NCBI RefSeq assembly: GCF_016428805.1
Contig: NZ_JAELTJ010000001.1
Span: 62,001 to 126,000 of the forward strand
Direction of reading: 5' to 3'
DNA: 64,000 nucleotides
Origin: Achromobacter sp. ASV32
Lineage (GTDB): Bacteria; Pseudomonadota; Gammaproteobacteria; Burkholderiales; Burkholderiaceae_B
Shown here: positions 57,117 to 64,000 of the stretch, piece by piece
Layout: each line of letters opens with the position of its first letter
How positions within the stretch are numbered: position 1 is the stretch's first letter
Program-made: the position numbers and the translations under genes
The notes under the pieces: generated by a model
Databases searched by the model: none
Told to the model about the DNA's origin: nothing
The model's input: only the letters and a program-made list of their open reading frames with translations

Positions 57117-58409
57117 TTATTCCGGGAAGAACGCGTAGCGGATCACGAACAGGATTGCCACCAGCCAGGTGGCCGGATGCACGTCGCGCACGCGGCCGGT
57201 GGCGGTCTTGAGCACCACGTAGCTGATGAAACCGAAGGCAATGCCGTTGGCGATGGAGTACGTGAACGGCATGACCAGGGCGGTTAGCGCGGCCGGGGTG
57301 GCCTCGCAGACGTCGTTCCAGTCGATGTCGATCAGTTCGCGCATCATCAGGCCGGCCACATAGAGCAGGGCGGGCGCGGTGGCATAGGCAGGCACAGCGC
57401 CGGCAAGCGGCGAGATGAACAGCGCGGCCAGGAACAGCAGCGCCACGACCAGGGCGGTCAGGCCCGTGCGGCCGCCGGCCTGCACGCCCGAGGCGCTTTC
57501 GACATAGGCGGTGGTGCTGCTGGTGCCCAGCATCGAACCGGCCACGATGGCGGTGCTGTCGGCGAACAGCGCGCGGCCCAGGCGGTTGGGGCGGCCTTCG
57601 GGCATCAGGCCGGCGCGCTTGGCGACGCCGACCAGGGTGCCGGTGGCGTCGAACACTTCGACCAGCACGAACACCAGGATGACGTGCACGAAGCCGGTGT
57701 GCAGCGCGCCCAGGATGTCCATCTTGAACAGCGTGGGCGACAGACTGGGCGGCGCGGCGAAGACACCCTTGAACTCGTTGTGGCCCAGCGCCATGGACAG
57801 CACGGTGACCACCAGGATGCCGATCAGGATCGCGCCGCGTACGCGCAGGGCGTCCAGCGAGGCGATGATGAAAAAGCCCAGGATGGCAAACAGCGGGCCC
57901 GGCGCGGTCAGGTCACCCAGCGTGACCTTGGTGGCGGGATGGGCAACCACGATGCCCGCGCTGGACAGCGCGATAATGGCCAGGAACAGGCCGATGCCCG
58001 CGGCGATGGCGCTGCGCAGCGAATGCGGAATGCCCTTGACCAGCCAGACCCGGATGCCCGAGATGGTCAGGATCAGGAAGATCACGCCCGAGATGAACAC
58101 GGCGCCCAGCGCCTGCTCCCAGGTGTAGCCCATGGTCTTGACCACGGTGAAGGCGAAAAAGGCGTTCAGGCCCATGCCGGGCGCCATGCCGATCGGCCAG
58201 TTGGCGATCAGCGCCATCACCAGCGAGCCCAGCGCGGCGGCCAGGCAGGTGGCCACGAACACGGCGTTGCGGTCCATGCCGGTGGACGACAGGATGTCCG
58301 GGTTCACGAAGATGATGTACGACATCGTCAGGAATGTCGTCAGGCCGGCCACGATTTCGGTTTTCGCGGTCGTGCCGTGTTCACGCAGGTTGAATAGCTT
58401 CTCCAGCAT
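57117..58409 (-). CDS. AzgA/GhxP-like purine permease (NCS2 family)
   Basis: This 430-aa transporter has about 13 helices and a starting segment [33 protein letters not shown] that is diagnostic of the AzgA-type (adenine/hypoxanthine/guanine) branch of NCS2. The blocks [17 protein letters not shown] and [15 protein letters not shown] are substrate-binding-region signatures. It couples uptake to the proton gradient. A 7-bp hairpin (CGAGGGC/GCCCTCG, about 58448-58467) lies in its leader; no purine riboswitch core was recognised. Divergent from tsaD. Confidence 0.91.
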   Translation of the reverse strand: MLEKLFNLREHGTTAKTEIVAGLTTFLTMSYIIFVNPDILSSTGMDRNAVFVATCLAAALGSLVMALIANWPIGMAPGMGLNAFFAFTVVKTMGYTWEQALGAVFISGVIFLILTISGIRVWLVKGIPHSLRSAIAAGIGLFLAIIALSSAGIVVAHPATKVTLGDLTAPGPLFAILGFFIIASLDALRVRGAILIGILVVTVLSMALGHNEFKGVFAAPPSLSPTLFKMDILGALHTGFVHVILVFVLVEVFDATGTLVGVAKRAGLMPEGRPNRLGRALFADSTAIVAGSMLGTSSTTAYVESASGVQAGGRTGLTALVVALLFLAALFISPLAGAVPAYATAPALLYVAGLMMRELIDIDWNDVCEATPAALTALVMPFTYSIANGIAFGFISYVVLKTATGRVRDVHPATWLVAILFVIRYAFFPE

Positions 58410-58517
58410 TCTTATCCCCAGGGTGCTAGCAGGCTCAGGTTGTCGGGCGAGGGCATCGCGGCCCTCGACGATTTTGTAAACGGGCGTATTTTCGCATCAG
58501 TTGTAAACTCTGCCGCC

Positions 58518-59552
58518 ATGATTATTCTCGGCTTTGAAAGCTCCTGCGATGAAACGGGCGTCGCAGCCGTCTGTACGGAACGCGGCCTGCTCGCGCATGC
58601 CCTGCACACCCAGATCGCCATGCACCAGGAATACGGGGGCGTGGTGCCTGAGCTTGCCTCGCGCGACCACATCCGGCGCGTGGTGCCGCTGACCCGCCAG
58701 GTGCTCGAAGAGGCCGGCCTGGCGATGTCCGACATCGACGCGGTGGCCTACACCGCGGGGCCGGGTCTTGCCGGCGCGCTGCTGGTGGGCGCCAGCGTGG
58801 CGCAGTCATTCGCCTGGTCGCGGCATCTGCCCGCCATTGCCATCCATCACCTGGAAGGGCACCTGCTGTCGCCGATGCTGGCGGACCCGCGGCCTGACTT
58901 TCCCTTCGTCGCGCTGCTGGTGTCCGGCGGCCATACGCAGCTGATGCGGGTCGACGGGGTGGGGCGCTACGAATTGCTGGGCGAAACCCTGGACGACGCC
59001 GCTGGCGAGGCTTTCGACAAGTCCGCCAAGCTGATGGGCCTGGGCTACCCGGGCGGCCCCGCGCTGGCGCGGCTGGCCGACAGCGGCGACGCGGCGCGTT
59101 TTGACCTGCCGCGCCCCATGTTGCATAGCGGCGATCTGGATTTCAGCTTCAGCGGCCTGAAAACCGCCGTGCTGACCCGCGTCAAGGCGGCCGAACAGCA
59201 GGCCGGGGGCCTGGACGCGCAGACCCGCGCCGACCTGGCGGCGGCCACCCAGGCCGCGATCGTGGAAGTGCTGGCCGCCAAGTCCATTCGCGCGCTCAAG
59301 CAGACCGGCCTGCGCCGGCTGGTGGTCGCGGGTGGCGTAGGCGCCAATCAGTTGCTGCGGGCCAAGCTGGCCGCGGCCCTCAAGCCCCTGAAGGCGCAGG
59401 CCTATTTTCCCCCGCTGGCGTTGTGCACCGACAACGGCGCCATGATCGCCTTCGCGGCGGCCGAACGGGTCAAGGCGGGGCTGGTGACGCTGGATCCGGA
59501 TGCGCACGGCTTCACCATCCGGCCGCGCTGGGACCTGGCCGATATCGCTTGA
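58518..59552 (+). CDS. tsaD: tRNA N6-threonylcarbamoyladenosine transferase
   Basis: This 344-aa metalloprotein transfers threonylcarbamoyl to A37 of ANN-decoding tRNAs with TsaB and Tsa[24 protein letters not shown] (metal His residues), [11 protein letters not shown] and [10 protein letters not shown] are typical. Essential in most bacteria. Start chosen at 58518, with normal N-terminus MIILGFES. Confidence 0.97.
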   Translation: MIILGFESSCDETGVAAVCTERGLLAHALHTQIAMHQEYGGVVPELASRDHIRRVVPLTRQVLEEAGLAMSDIDAVAYTAGPGLAGALLVGASVAQSFAWSRHLPAIAIHHLEGHLLSPMLADPRPDFPFVALLVSGGHTQLMRVDGVGRYELLGETLDDAAGEAFDKSAKLMGLGYPGGPALARLADSGDAARFDLPRPMLHSGDLDFSFSGLKTAVLTRVKAAEQQAGGLDAQTRADLAAATQAAIVEVLAAKSIRALKQTGLRRLVVAGGVGANQLLRAKLAAALKPLKAQAYFPPLALCTDNGAMIAFAAAERVKAGLVTLDPDAHGFTIRPRWDLADIA

Positions 59553-59643
59553 GGCGCAGGCCGGGCGAGGGGCGCCCGGCGACAGACGCCTGGCCAGGCG
59601 GCGCCTGGCCGCCGGCCGGCCGGGAATGACTGCCCGCCGGGAA

Positions 59644-60285
59644 TTACTGCTTCTTGCCGCCGCCGATGCGGCTTTCCGTGCCCTGCACCAGGCGCGTGAT
59701 GTTGGCGCGATGGCGGTAGAACAGCATCACGCCGATGACCGCCAGCGCCACGCCCAGGGCGGGCTGGGCATACCAGGCCATGCCGGAGCCGAACACGTAA
59801 TAGACCGGGGCAAAAAAGGCGGCCACCAGCGAAGCCAGGGACGAATAGCGGAAAAACACCGCGATGATGAGCCAGGTGGCGGCCGTGGCGACCGCCAGCC
59901 AGGGCTGGATCGCCACCAGCACGCCCAGCGCGGTGGCCACGCCCTTGCCGCCCTTGAAGCCCAGGAAAATCGGGTACAGATGGCCCAGGAAGGCCGCCAC
60001 CACCACCGCCGCCAGTGACCACGAGGCGATGCCGGGCGCCAGTTGCTCGGCCAGCCACACCGCGAACCATCCCTTGGCGGCATCGCCCAGCAAGGTCAGC
60101 GCGGCGGCCGTCTTGTTGCCGGTGCGCAGCACATTGGTGGCGCCGGGGTTCTTCGACCCGTAGCTGCGGGGGTCCTGCAGCCCCATGAGCTTGCTGACCA
60201 CCACGGCGAACGGCACGGAGCCGATCAGGTAGGCCAGCAGGGTGAGCGCCGCGGTGAACGCCAGGGAGGGTTCGGTGATCGCCAT
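59644..60285 (-). CDS. plsY: Glycerol-3-phosphate acyltransferase PlsY
   Basis: This 213-aa inner-membrane enzyme uses acyl-phosphate to acylate the sn-1 position of glycerol 3-phosphate, the first step of phospholipid synthesis. Motifs [45 protein letters not shown] are conserved. About five helices. Convergent with tsaD across 91 bases containing a 14-base palindrome (CGCCTGGCCAGGCG). Confidence 0.95.
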   Translation of the reverse strand: MAITEPSLAFTAALTLLAYLIGSVPFAVVVSKLMGLQDPRSYGSKNPGATNVLRTGNKTAAALTLLGDAAKGWFAVWLAEQLAPGIASWSLAAVVVAAFLGHLYPIFLGFKGGKGVATALGVLVAIQPWLAVATAATWLIIAVFFRYSSLASLVAAFFAPVYYVFGSGMAWYAQPALGVALAVIGVMLFYRHRANITRLVQGTESRIGGGKKQ

Positions 60286-60481
60286 AGGGGTAGGAGGTCC
60301 GTTGTCGTTGTGTTGTTGTGGATCTTGATGGCTGCGGATTCTACCTCGGCGGCAAGTCGGACCGGCTACGGGTTATCGAGCGGGCAATCCGGGACGGATT
60401 GGCGCGCGGCCATCCGGGAGACCCCGGCGGACGGTACAATCCAGCCGGTTCACCCGTGTTTTACTTTCTTTCGGATGCACA

Positions 60482-61240
60482 ATGCGAATTCTGGTTTCGA
60501 ACGATGATGGTTACTCGGCCCCCGGCCTGGAGGCGCTCGTCGCGGCGCTGCACGGCCTGGGCGACCTGACCGTCGTCGCGCCCGAAACCAACCACAGCGG
60601 CGCGTCCAATTCCCTGACGCTGAACCGCCCGCTCTCGGTGCGCACCGCGTCCAACGGCTTCATTGCCGTCAACGGCACGCCGTCCGATTGCGTCCACGTC
60701 GCCCTGACCGGCCTGATGGACGCGCGCCCCGACCTGGTCGTGTCCGGCATCAATAACGGCGCCAACATGGGCGACGACACGCTTTATTCAGGCACCGTGG
60801 CCGCCGCCAGCGAAGGCTACCTGTTCGGCATCCCGTCCATCGCCTTTTCGCTGGCTGAAAAAGGCTGGGAACACATCGAATCGGCCGCCCGCGCCGCGCG
60901 CCTGGTGGTCGAGCGCCACCTGGCCCAGCCGCTGGCCGCGCCGGTGCTGCTCAACGTCAATATTCCCAGCCGCCGCTTCGAAGACATGCATGGCTTTCAG
61001 GTCACGCGCCTGGGCAAGCGTCATCCGTCTCAGCCGGTGGTGCGCACCACCACGCCTTACGGCGATCCGGTCTACTGGATCGGGCCGGTGGGGCAGGCGG
61101 CCGACGCCGCGCCCGGCACGGATTTCCATGCGGTCGCGCAGGGCATGGTGTCGGTCACCCCGCTGCGGCTGGACCTGACCCAGCACAGCCAGCTGGACGA
61201 AATCCGGACCTGGGCGGAGCCGCTATGCGCCGACGCATAA
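60482..61240 (+). CDS. surE: 5'/3'-nucleotidase SurE
   Basis: This 252-aa nucleotidase opens [19 protein letters not shown] with the metal-binding NDD, and contains [11 protein letters not shown] and [22 protein letters not shown]. Removes phosphate from nucleoside monophosphates; stress survival role. Overlaps pcm by 16 bases, as often seen for surE-pcm. Confidence 0.96.
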   Translation: MRILVSNDDGYSAPGLEALVAALHGLGDLTVVAPETNHSGASNSLTLNRPLSVRTASNGFIAVNGTPSDCVHVALTGLMDARPDLVVSGINNGANMGDDTLYSGTVAAASEGYLFGIPSIAFSLAEKGWEHIESAARAARLVVERHLAQPLAAPVLLNVNIPSRRFEDMHGFQVTRLGKRHPSQPVVRTTTPYGDPVYWIGPVGQAADAAPGTDFHAVAQGMVSVTPLRLDLTQHSQLDEIRTWAEPLCADA

Positions 61241-62049
61241 GCCAGCCGGACGTCTCGCAGGCGGTGCCCGGGCGGCCCAGCCCGGTCCGCTACGATTCGG
61301 GCCGGCTCAGCCCCGGCGTCACGCCGGCCAACAGCAATACCCGGGTCTCGGCCGCCACCTTGCAAAGTCAGGCCAAGGCGCCCGCGCCGGCGGCCGGCGG
61401 CAACCTGGGCCTGAACTCCGACCGCCTGCGCCAGGCCATGGTGCAGCGCTTGCGCAACCAGGGCGCGACCGACGAGCGCGTGCTCAATGCGATGGCCGCC
61501 GTGCCGCGCCACCTGTTCGTCGACGAGGCCCTGGCCAGCCGCGCCTACGAAGACGCGGCGCTGCCTATCGGCCACTCGCAAACCATTTCGCAACCTTGGG
61601 TGGTGGCGCGCATGATCGCCGCCGTCTGCGAAGACCGCACGCCCACCCGCGTGCTGGAAGTCGGCGCCGGTTGCGGCTACCAGGCCGCGGTGCTGGCGCA
61701 GTTCGTGCGAGAGGTGCATTCGATCGAACGCATCCGCGGGTTGTACGAACTGGCGCGCGAGCATCTGCGCGCCTTGCGGCTGACCACACGCATCCGCCTG
61801 ATCTACGGCGATGGCATGCTGGGCCTGCCCGGCGTGGCGCCGTTCGATGCTATCGTTGTGGCTGCCGCCGGCCTGGCCATCCCGCAAGCGCTACTGTCGC
61901 AGCTCGCTCCGGGTGGCCGTCTGATCGCTCCCGAAGGGGGCTCGAATCAGCGCCTGGTGCTCATCGAGCGCACCGGCGCGGCCAGCTGGAAACGTACTGA
62001 ATTAGAGGCCGTGCGCTTTGTGCCGCTACGGGCCGGAATACAATCTTGA
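61225..62049 (+). CDS. pcm: Protein-L-isoaspartate O-methyltransferase
   Basis: This 274-aa SAM enzyme repairs isoaspartyl residues. The core from about residue 65 has [58 protein letters not shown] and motif [15 protein letters not shown]. It has an N-terminal extension of about 60 Pro/Ala-rich residues compared with the ~208-aa E. coli enzyme. Coupled with surE and nlpD. Confidence 0.94.
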   Translation: MRRRISQPDVSQAVPGRPSPVRYDSGRLSPGVTPANSNTRVSAATLQSQAKAPAPAAGGNLGLNSDRLRQAMVQRLRNQGATDERVLNAMAAVPRHLFVDEALASRAYEDAALPIGHSQTISQPWVVARMIAAVCEDRTPTRVLEVGAGCGYQAAVLAQFVREVHSIERIRGLYELAREHLRALRLTTRIRLIYGDGMLGLPGVAPFDAIVVAAAGLAIPQALLSQLAPGGRLIAPEGGSNQRLVLIERTGAASWKRTELEAVRFVPLRAGIQS

Positions 62050-62066
62050 GCAAACAGGAGAAACGT

Positions 62067-62927
62067 ATGCTCAACGGGCAGTTGCAACTGACCGATCTGA
62101 CCATGGGCGTGTCCATGACGCGCCTGCGCCGCCCGGTTTTCGTGGCCGGCGTCCTCAGCCTGGCCATCCTGGCCGGCTGCGCATCAAAAGGCACTCGCGC
62201 CCCGGTGGTCGACATGACCGGCGGACAGCCTTCGGCTTCGGCGCAACCCGGCGGCAGCTATGTCGTCAAGCCGGGTGACACGCTCTATAAGATCGCCCGC
62301 GCCAACAACGTGGATGTCGAGAACGTCAAGCGCTGGAACAACCTCAGCGATCCCAACCAGATTTCGGTGGGGCAGGTGTTGAAGATGTCCGGCGGTTCGG
62401 GCGGCATGGCGCAACCCGCGCCCATCGCCAGCGCCAAGCCGCAGCCGCGCCCGCTGGACCAGCCGGCCGATACGTCGGGCACGGCCGTCGCCTCGTTGCC
62501 GCCGCCCTCGACCACGCCGCCTCCGGTTGACACCAAGCCGGCCACGCGCGCGGCCGATGCCGGCGTCATCAACTGGGCATGGCCGGCCGGCGGTCAGATC
62601 ATGCAAGGCTTCAACAACAACAGCAAAGGCATCGACATCGCCGGCGCGCTGGGCGACCCGGTCAACGCTGCGGCGGACGGCAAGGTCATGTACAGCGGCA
62701 ACGGCGTGCGCGGCCTGGGCAACCTGATCATCGTGAACCACCAGAACGGTTTCATCACAGCGTATGCGCACAACCGCACGCTGCTCGTGAAGACCGGCCA
62801 GGACGTCAAGCGCGGCGCCAAGATCGCCGAAATCGGTCAAAGCGACACCACGTCGCCGCGCCTGCATTTCGAGATCCGCCGCCAGGGCACGCCTGTGGAT
62901 CCGATGCAGTACCTGCCCGCCAAATGA
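62067..62927 (+). CDS. nlpD: NlpD-like murein hydrolase activator lipoprotein
   Basis: This 286-aa outer-membrane lipoprotein has a lipobox LAGC (about residues 33-36), a LysM domain (YVVKPGDTLYKIARANNVD) and a degenerate LytM/M23 domain near the C-terminus (GIDIAGALGDPVNAAADGKV, LHFEIRRQGTPVDP). Activates amidases at division. Start ATG 62067 has an AGGAGAAAC site; an earlier TTG at 62046 in the pcm stop is less likely. A Pro/Ala-rich linker (about residues 105-170) separates LysM and M23. No rpoS follows. Confidence 0.93.
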   Translation: MLNGQLQLTDLTMGVSMTRLRRPVFVAGVLSLAILAGCASKGTRAPVVDMTGGQPSASAQPGGSYVVKPGDTLYKIARANNVDVENVKRWNNLSDPNQISVGQVLKMSGGSGGMAQPAPIASAKPQPRPLDQPADTSGTAVASLPPPSTTPPPVDTKPATRAADAGVINWAWPAGGQIMQGFNNNSKGIDIAGALGDPVNAAADGKVMYSGNGVRGLGNLIIVNHQNGFITAYAHNRTLLVKTGQDVKRGAKIAEIGQSDTTSPRLHFEIRRQGTPVDPMQYLPAK

Positions 62928-63703
62928 CGCCCACCCTGGTTTTCGACCTTGAGACCATCCCGGATGCGGATGGCCTGCGCAAGCTCAATGGCTGGGGCGC
63001 CGACGTGCCCGACCATGAAGTGGTCGAACGTGCGCTGACAGCCCGCCGCGAAGCCGTCGGCCATGACTTCCTGCCGCTGCACCTGCACAAGGTCGCGGTG
63101 GTGGGCTGCGTGTTCCGCGACGACCAGGGCTTTCGCGTCAAGACGCTGGGCCAGCCGGACGATCCCGAAGCCGCCTTGCTGGCCGGCTTTTTCAAGACCA
63201 TCGAACGCTACACGCCCAAGCTGGTCAGCTGGAACGGCTCGGGCTTTGACCTGCCGGTGCTGCACTACCGCAGCCTGATCCAGGGCGTGCCCGCGCCGCG
63301 CTACTGGGACATGGGCGAAGAAGACCGCGATTTCAAGTTCAACAACTACATCTCGCGCTATCACAATCGCCACCTGGACCTGATGGACGTGCTGGCCAAG
63401 TACAACGGCCGCGCCAACGCGCCGCTGGACGAACTGGCCAAGCTTTGCGGCTTTCCCGGCAAGCTGGGCATGGACGGCAGCAAGGTCTGGGAAGCCTGGA
63501 GCACGGGTCGCGCCGACGAGGTCCGCGCCTACTGCGAGACCGACGTGGTCAACACCTGGCTGGTGTATTGCCGCTTTCGTTTTCTGCGCGGCGAGCTCGA
63601 CCGCACCGCCTACGATGCCGAAATCGCGCTGGTGCGCGACACGCTGTCGGCCAGCGATGCGCCCCACTGGCGCGAATACCTGGCCGCGTGGGACGCCAAC
63701 TGA
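62924..63703 (+). CDS. Predicted 3'-5' exonuclease (DEDD superfamily)
   Basis: This 259-aa protein has FDLETIP (ExoI motif, D-x-E), SWNGSGFDLPVLHYR (ExoII) and the ExoIII-like AYCETDVVNTWLVY. It matches the family of predicted PolB-like 3'-5' exonucleases (DUF2351-like). It overlaps nlpD by four bases (ATGA), an arrangement in which rpoS is usual. Substrate unknown. Confidence 0.88.
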   Translation: MTPTLVFDLETIPDADGLRKLNGWGADVPDHEVVERALTARREAVGHDFLPLHLHKVAVVGCVFRDDQGFRVKTLGQPDDPEAALLAGFFKTIERYTPKLVSWNGSGFDLPVLHYRSLIQGVPAPRYWDMGEEDRDFKFNNYISRYHNRHLDLMDVLAKYNGRANAPLDELAKLCGFPGKLGMDGSKVWEAWSTGRADEVRAYCETDVVNTWLVYCRFRFLRGELDRTAYDAEIALVRDTLSASDAPHWREYLAAWDAN

Positions 63704-63730
63704 ATCACGCGTGGCGTCAGGATGCAAAGC

Positions 63731-63750
63731 ACGGAGCCCTCGGGCTCCGT
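63731..63750 (+). terminator. Hairpin after the exonuclease gene
   Basis: An 8-bp stem ACGGAGCC / GGCTCCGT with CTCG loop, followed by TTTGC. Moderate terminator. Confidence 0.6.
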
Positions 63751-63863
63751 TTGCACGTCTGGACACCCGCAATCGACTGAAACATAGCTTGCGCAGGCGA
63801 AACCCGGATGAAACCGGGCGAATCGCACAATGGCCTCGCTTTCTTCACTTTCAGGAGACCTAC

Positions 63864-64000
63864 ATGTCCCGATTCGCTATCCGCTCCAACTTGGCTGCCC
63901 TGGCCATGGTCGCCGCTTCCGGCGGTTTGCTGGCCGGCACCGTCATGGCGGCTCCCCCCGCCGACGGCGGCCCCGCCGCGATGCACGACGGCCAGCATGG
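63864..64000 (+). CDS. Small exported protein (partial at window end)
   Basis: The first 45 or so codons are visible: a signal peptide (RFAIRSNLAALAMVAASGG then LLAGTVMA) followed by a mature start APPADGGPAAMHDGQHG. The gene continues past the window. An AGGAGACC ribosome site is 6 bases upstream. The His/Met/Pro/Gly-rich mature N-terminus resembles small Spy/CpxP-like periplasmic proteins, but too little is visible to assign it. Confidence 0.65.
   Translation, partial: MSRFAIRSNLAALAMVAASGGLLAGTVMAAPPADGGPAAMHDGQH

Noticed and set aside
58410-58517. Purine riboswitch upstream of the AzgA-type permease gene
   Set aside because: Only one small hairpin is visible; the conserved three-way junction with its loop sequences was not found.

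Overview
The window is a GC-rich (about two-thirds G+C), densely coded chromosomal segment from a betaproteobacterium of the Alcaligenaceae, most likely Achromobacter or a close Bordetella relative. Pointers are the orphan Bug-type (Bordetella uptake gene) binding protein, the small DUF4148 exported protein, a Gram-negative trimeric porin, the glpSTPQUV glycerol importer, and the surE-pcm-nlpD order. No tRNA, rRNA, CRISPR array, transposase or phage gene was seen. Families were assigned by reading motifs and overall resemblance; no database search was run.

Layout. 0.1-8.9 kb: glycerol utilisation. glpR-glpD run leftward and the six-gene glycerol ABC importer glpSTPQUV runs rightward from a shared AT-rich control region, closed by a strong terminator. 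8.9-17.2 kb: an accessory stretch of small orphan genes: a DUF4148 protein, a receiver-less OmpR-type DNA-binding protein, an Imm5-like protein, a DUF1963/YwqG-like zinc protein, a methyltransferase, a porin, two small membrane proteins, and a translationally coupled DUF2971 + zinc-ribbon pair. 17.2-26.1 kb: a thioredoxin-reductase-like flavoprotein divergent from an Rrf2 regulator, an acyl-CoA dehydrogenase, a TPR protein, a compact operon (DUF502, S4 RNA-binding, membrane-anchored Mrr-like nuclease, DUF2784), and a divergent Lrp/dadA pair with a perfect dyad between them.

26.2-32.5 kb: an SbcD-like phosphoesterase, an SbcC/YhaN-like coiled-coil ATPase and an RpiR-type regulator in one overlapping operon, followed by an M81 (MlrC-like) metallopeptidase behind its own dyad. 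32.5-36.5 kb: a low-complexity spacer, a frameshifted EamA transporter, an unusual hexapeptide-repeat solenoid protein, a duplicated intergenic repeat and an orphan Bug protein. 37-43 kb: a complete Mrp (Mnh/Pha) Na+/H+ antiporter operon with fused A and B subunits, preceded by a palindrome-rich leader. 43-49.3 kb: an exported protein with an 18-bp tandem repeat, a HAD hydrolase, tadA, an LD-carboxypeptidase with a Lys/Ala- and His-rich extension, a YbiT-type ABC-F protein and a YhhS-like MFS transporter.

49.4-52.9 kb: a sulfonate/nitrate-type ABC importer with an extra binding protein. 52.9-57 kb: a YigZ protein, a thioredoxin, a luciferase-like oxidoreductase, a VOC protein, and a MerR regulator divergent from a DUF2938 gene whose promoter has the 19-bp spacer typical of MerR targets. 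57.1-64 kb: an AzgA-type purine permease, tsaD, plsY, then surE-pcm-nlpD and a DEDD exonuclease, ending in the start of a small exported protein cut by the window edge.

The least explained parts are the 9.3-17.2 kb cluster of immunity-like and zinc-ribbon orphans, the nuclease-ATPase-RpiR operon, the S4/Mrr-like coupled pair and the 26-hexad solenoid protein.
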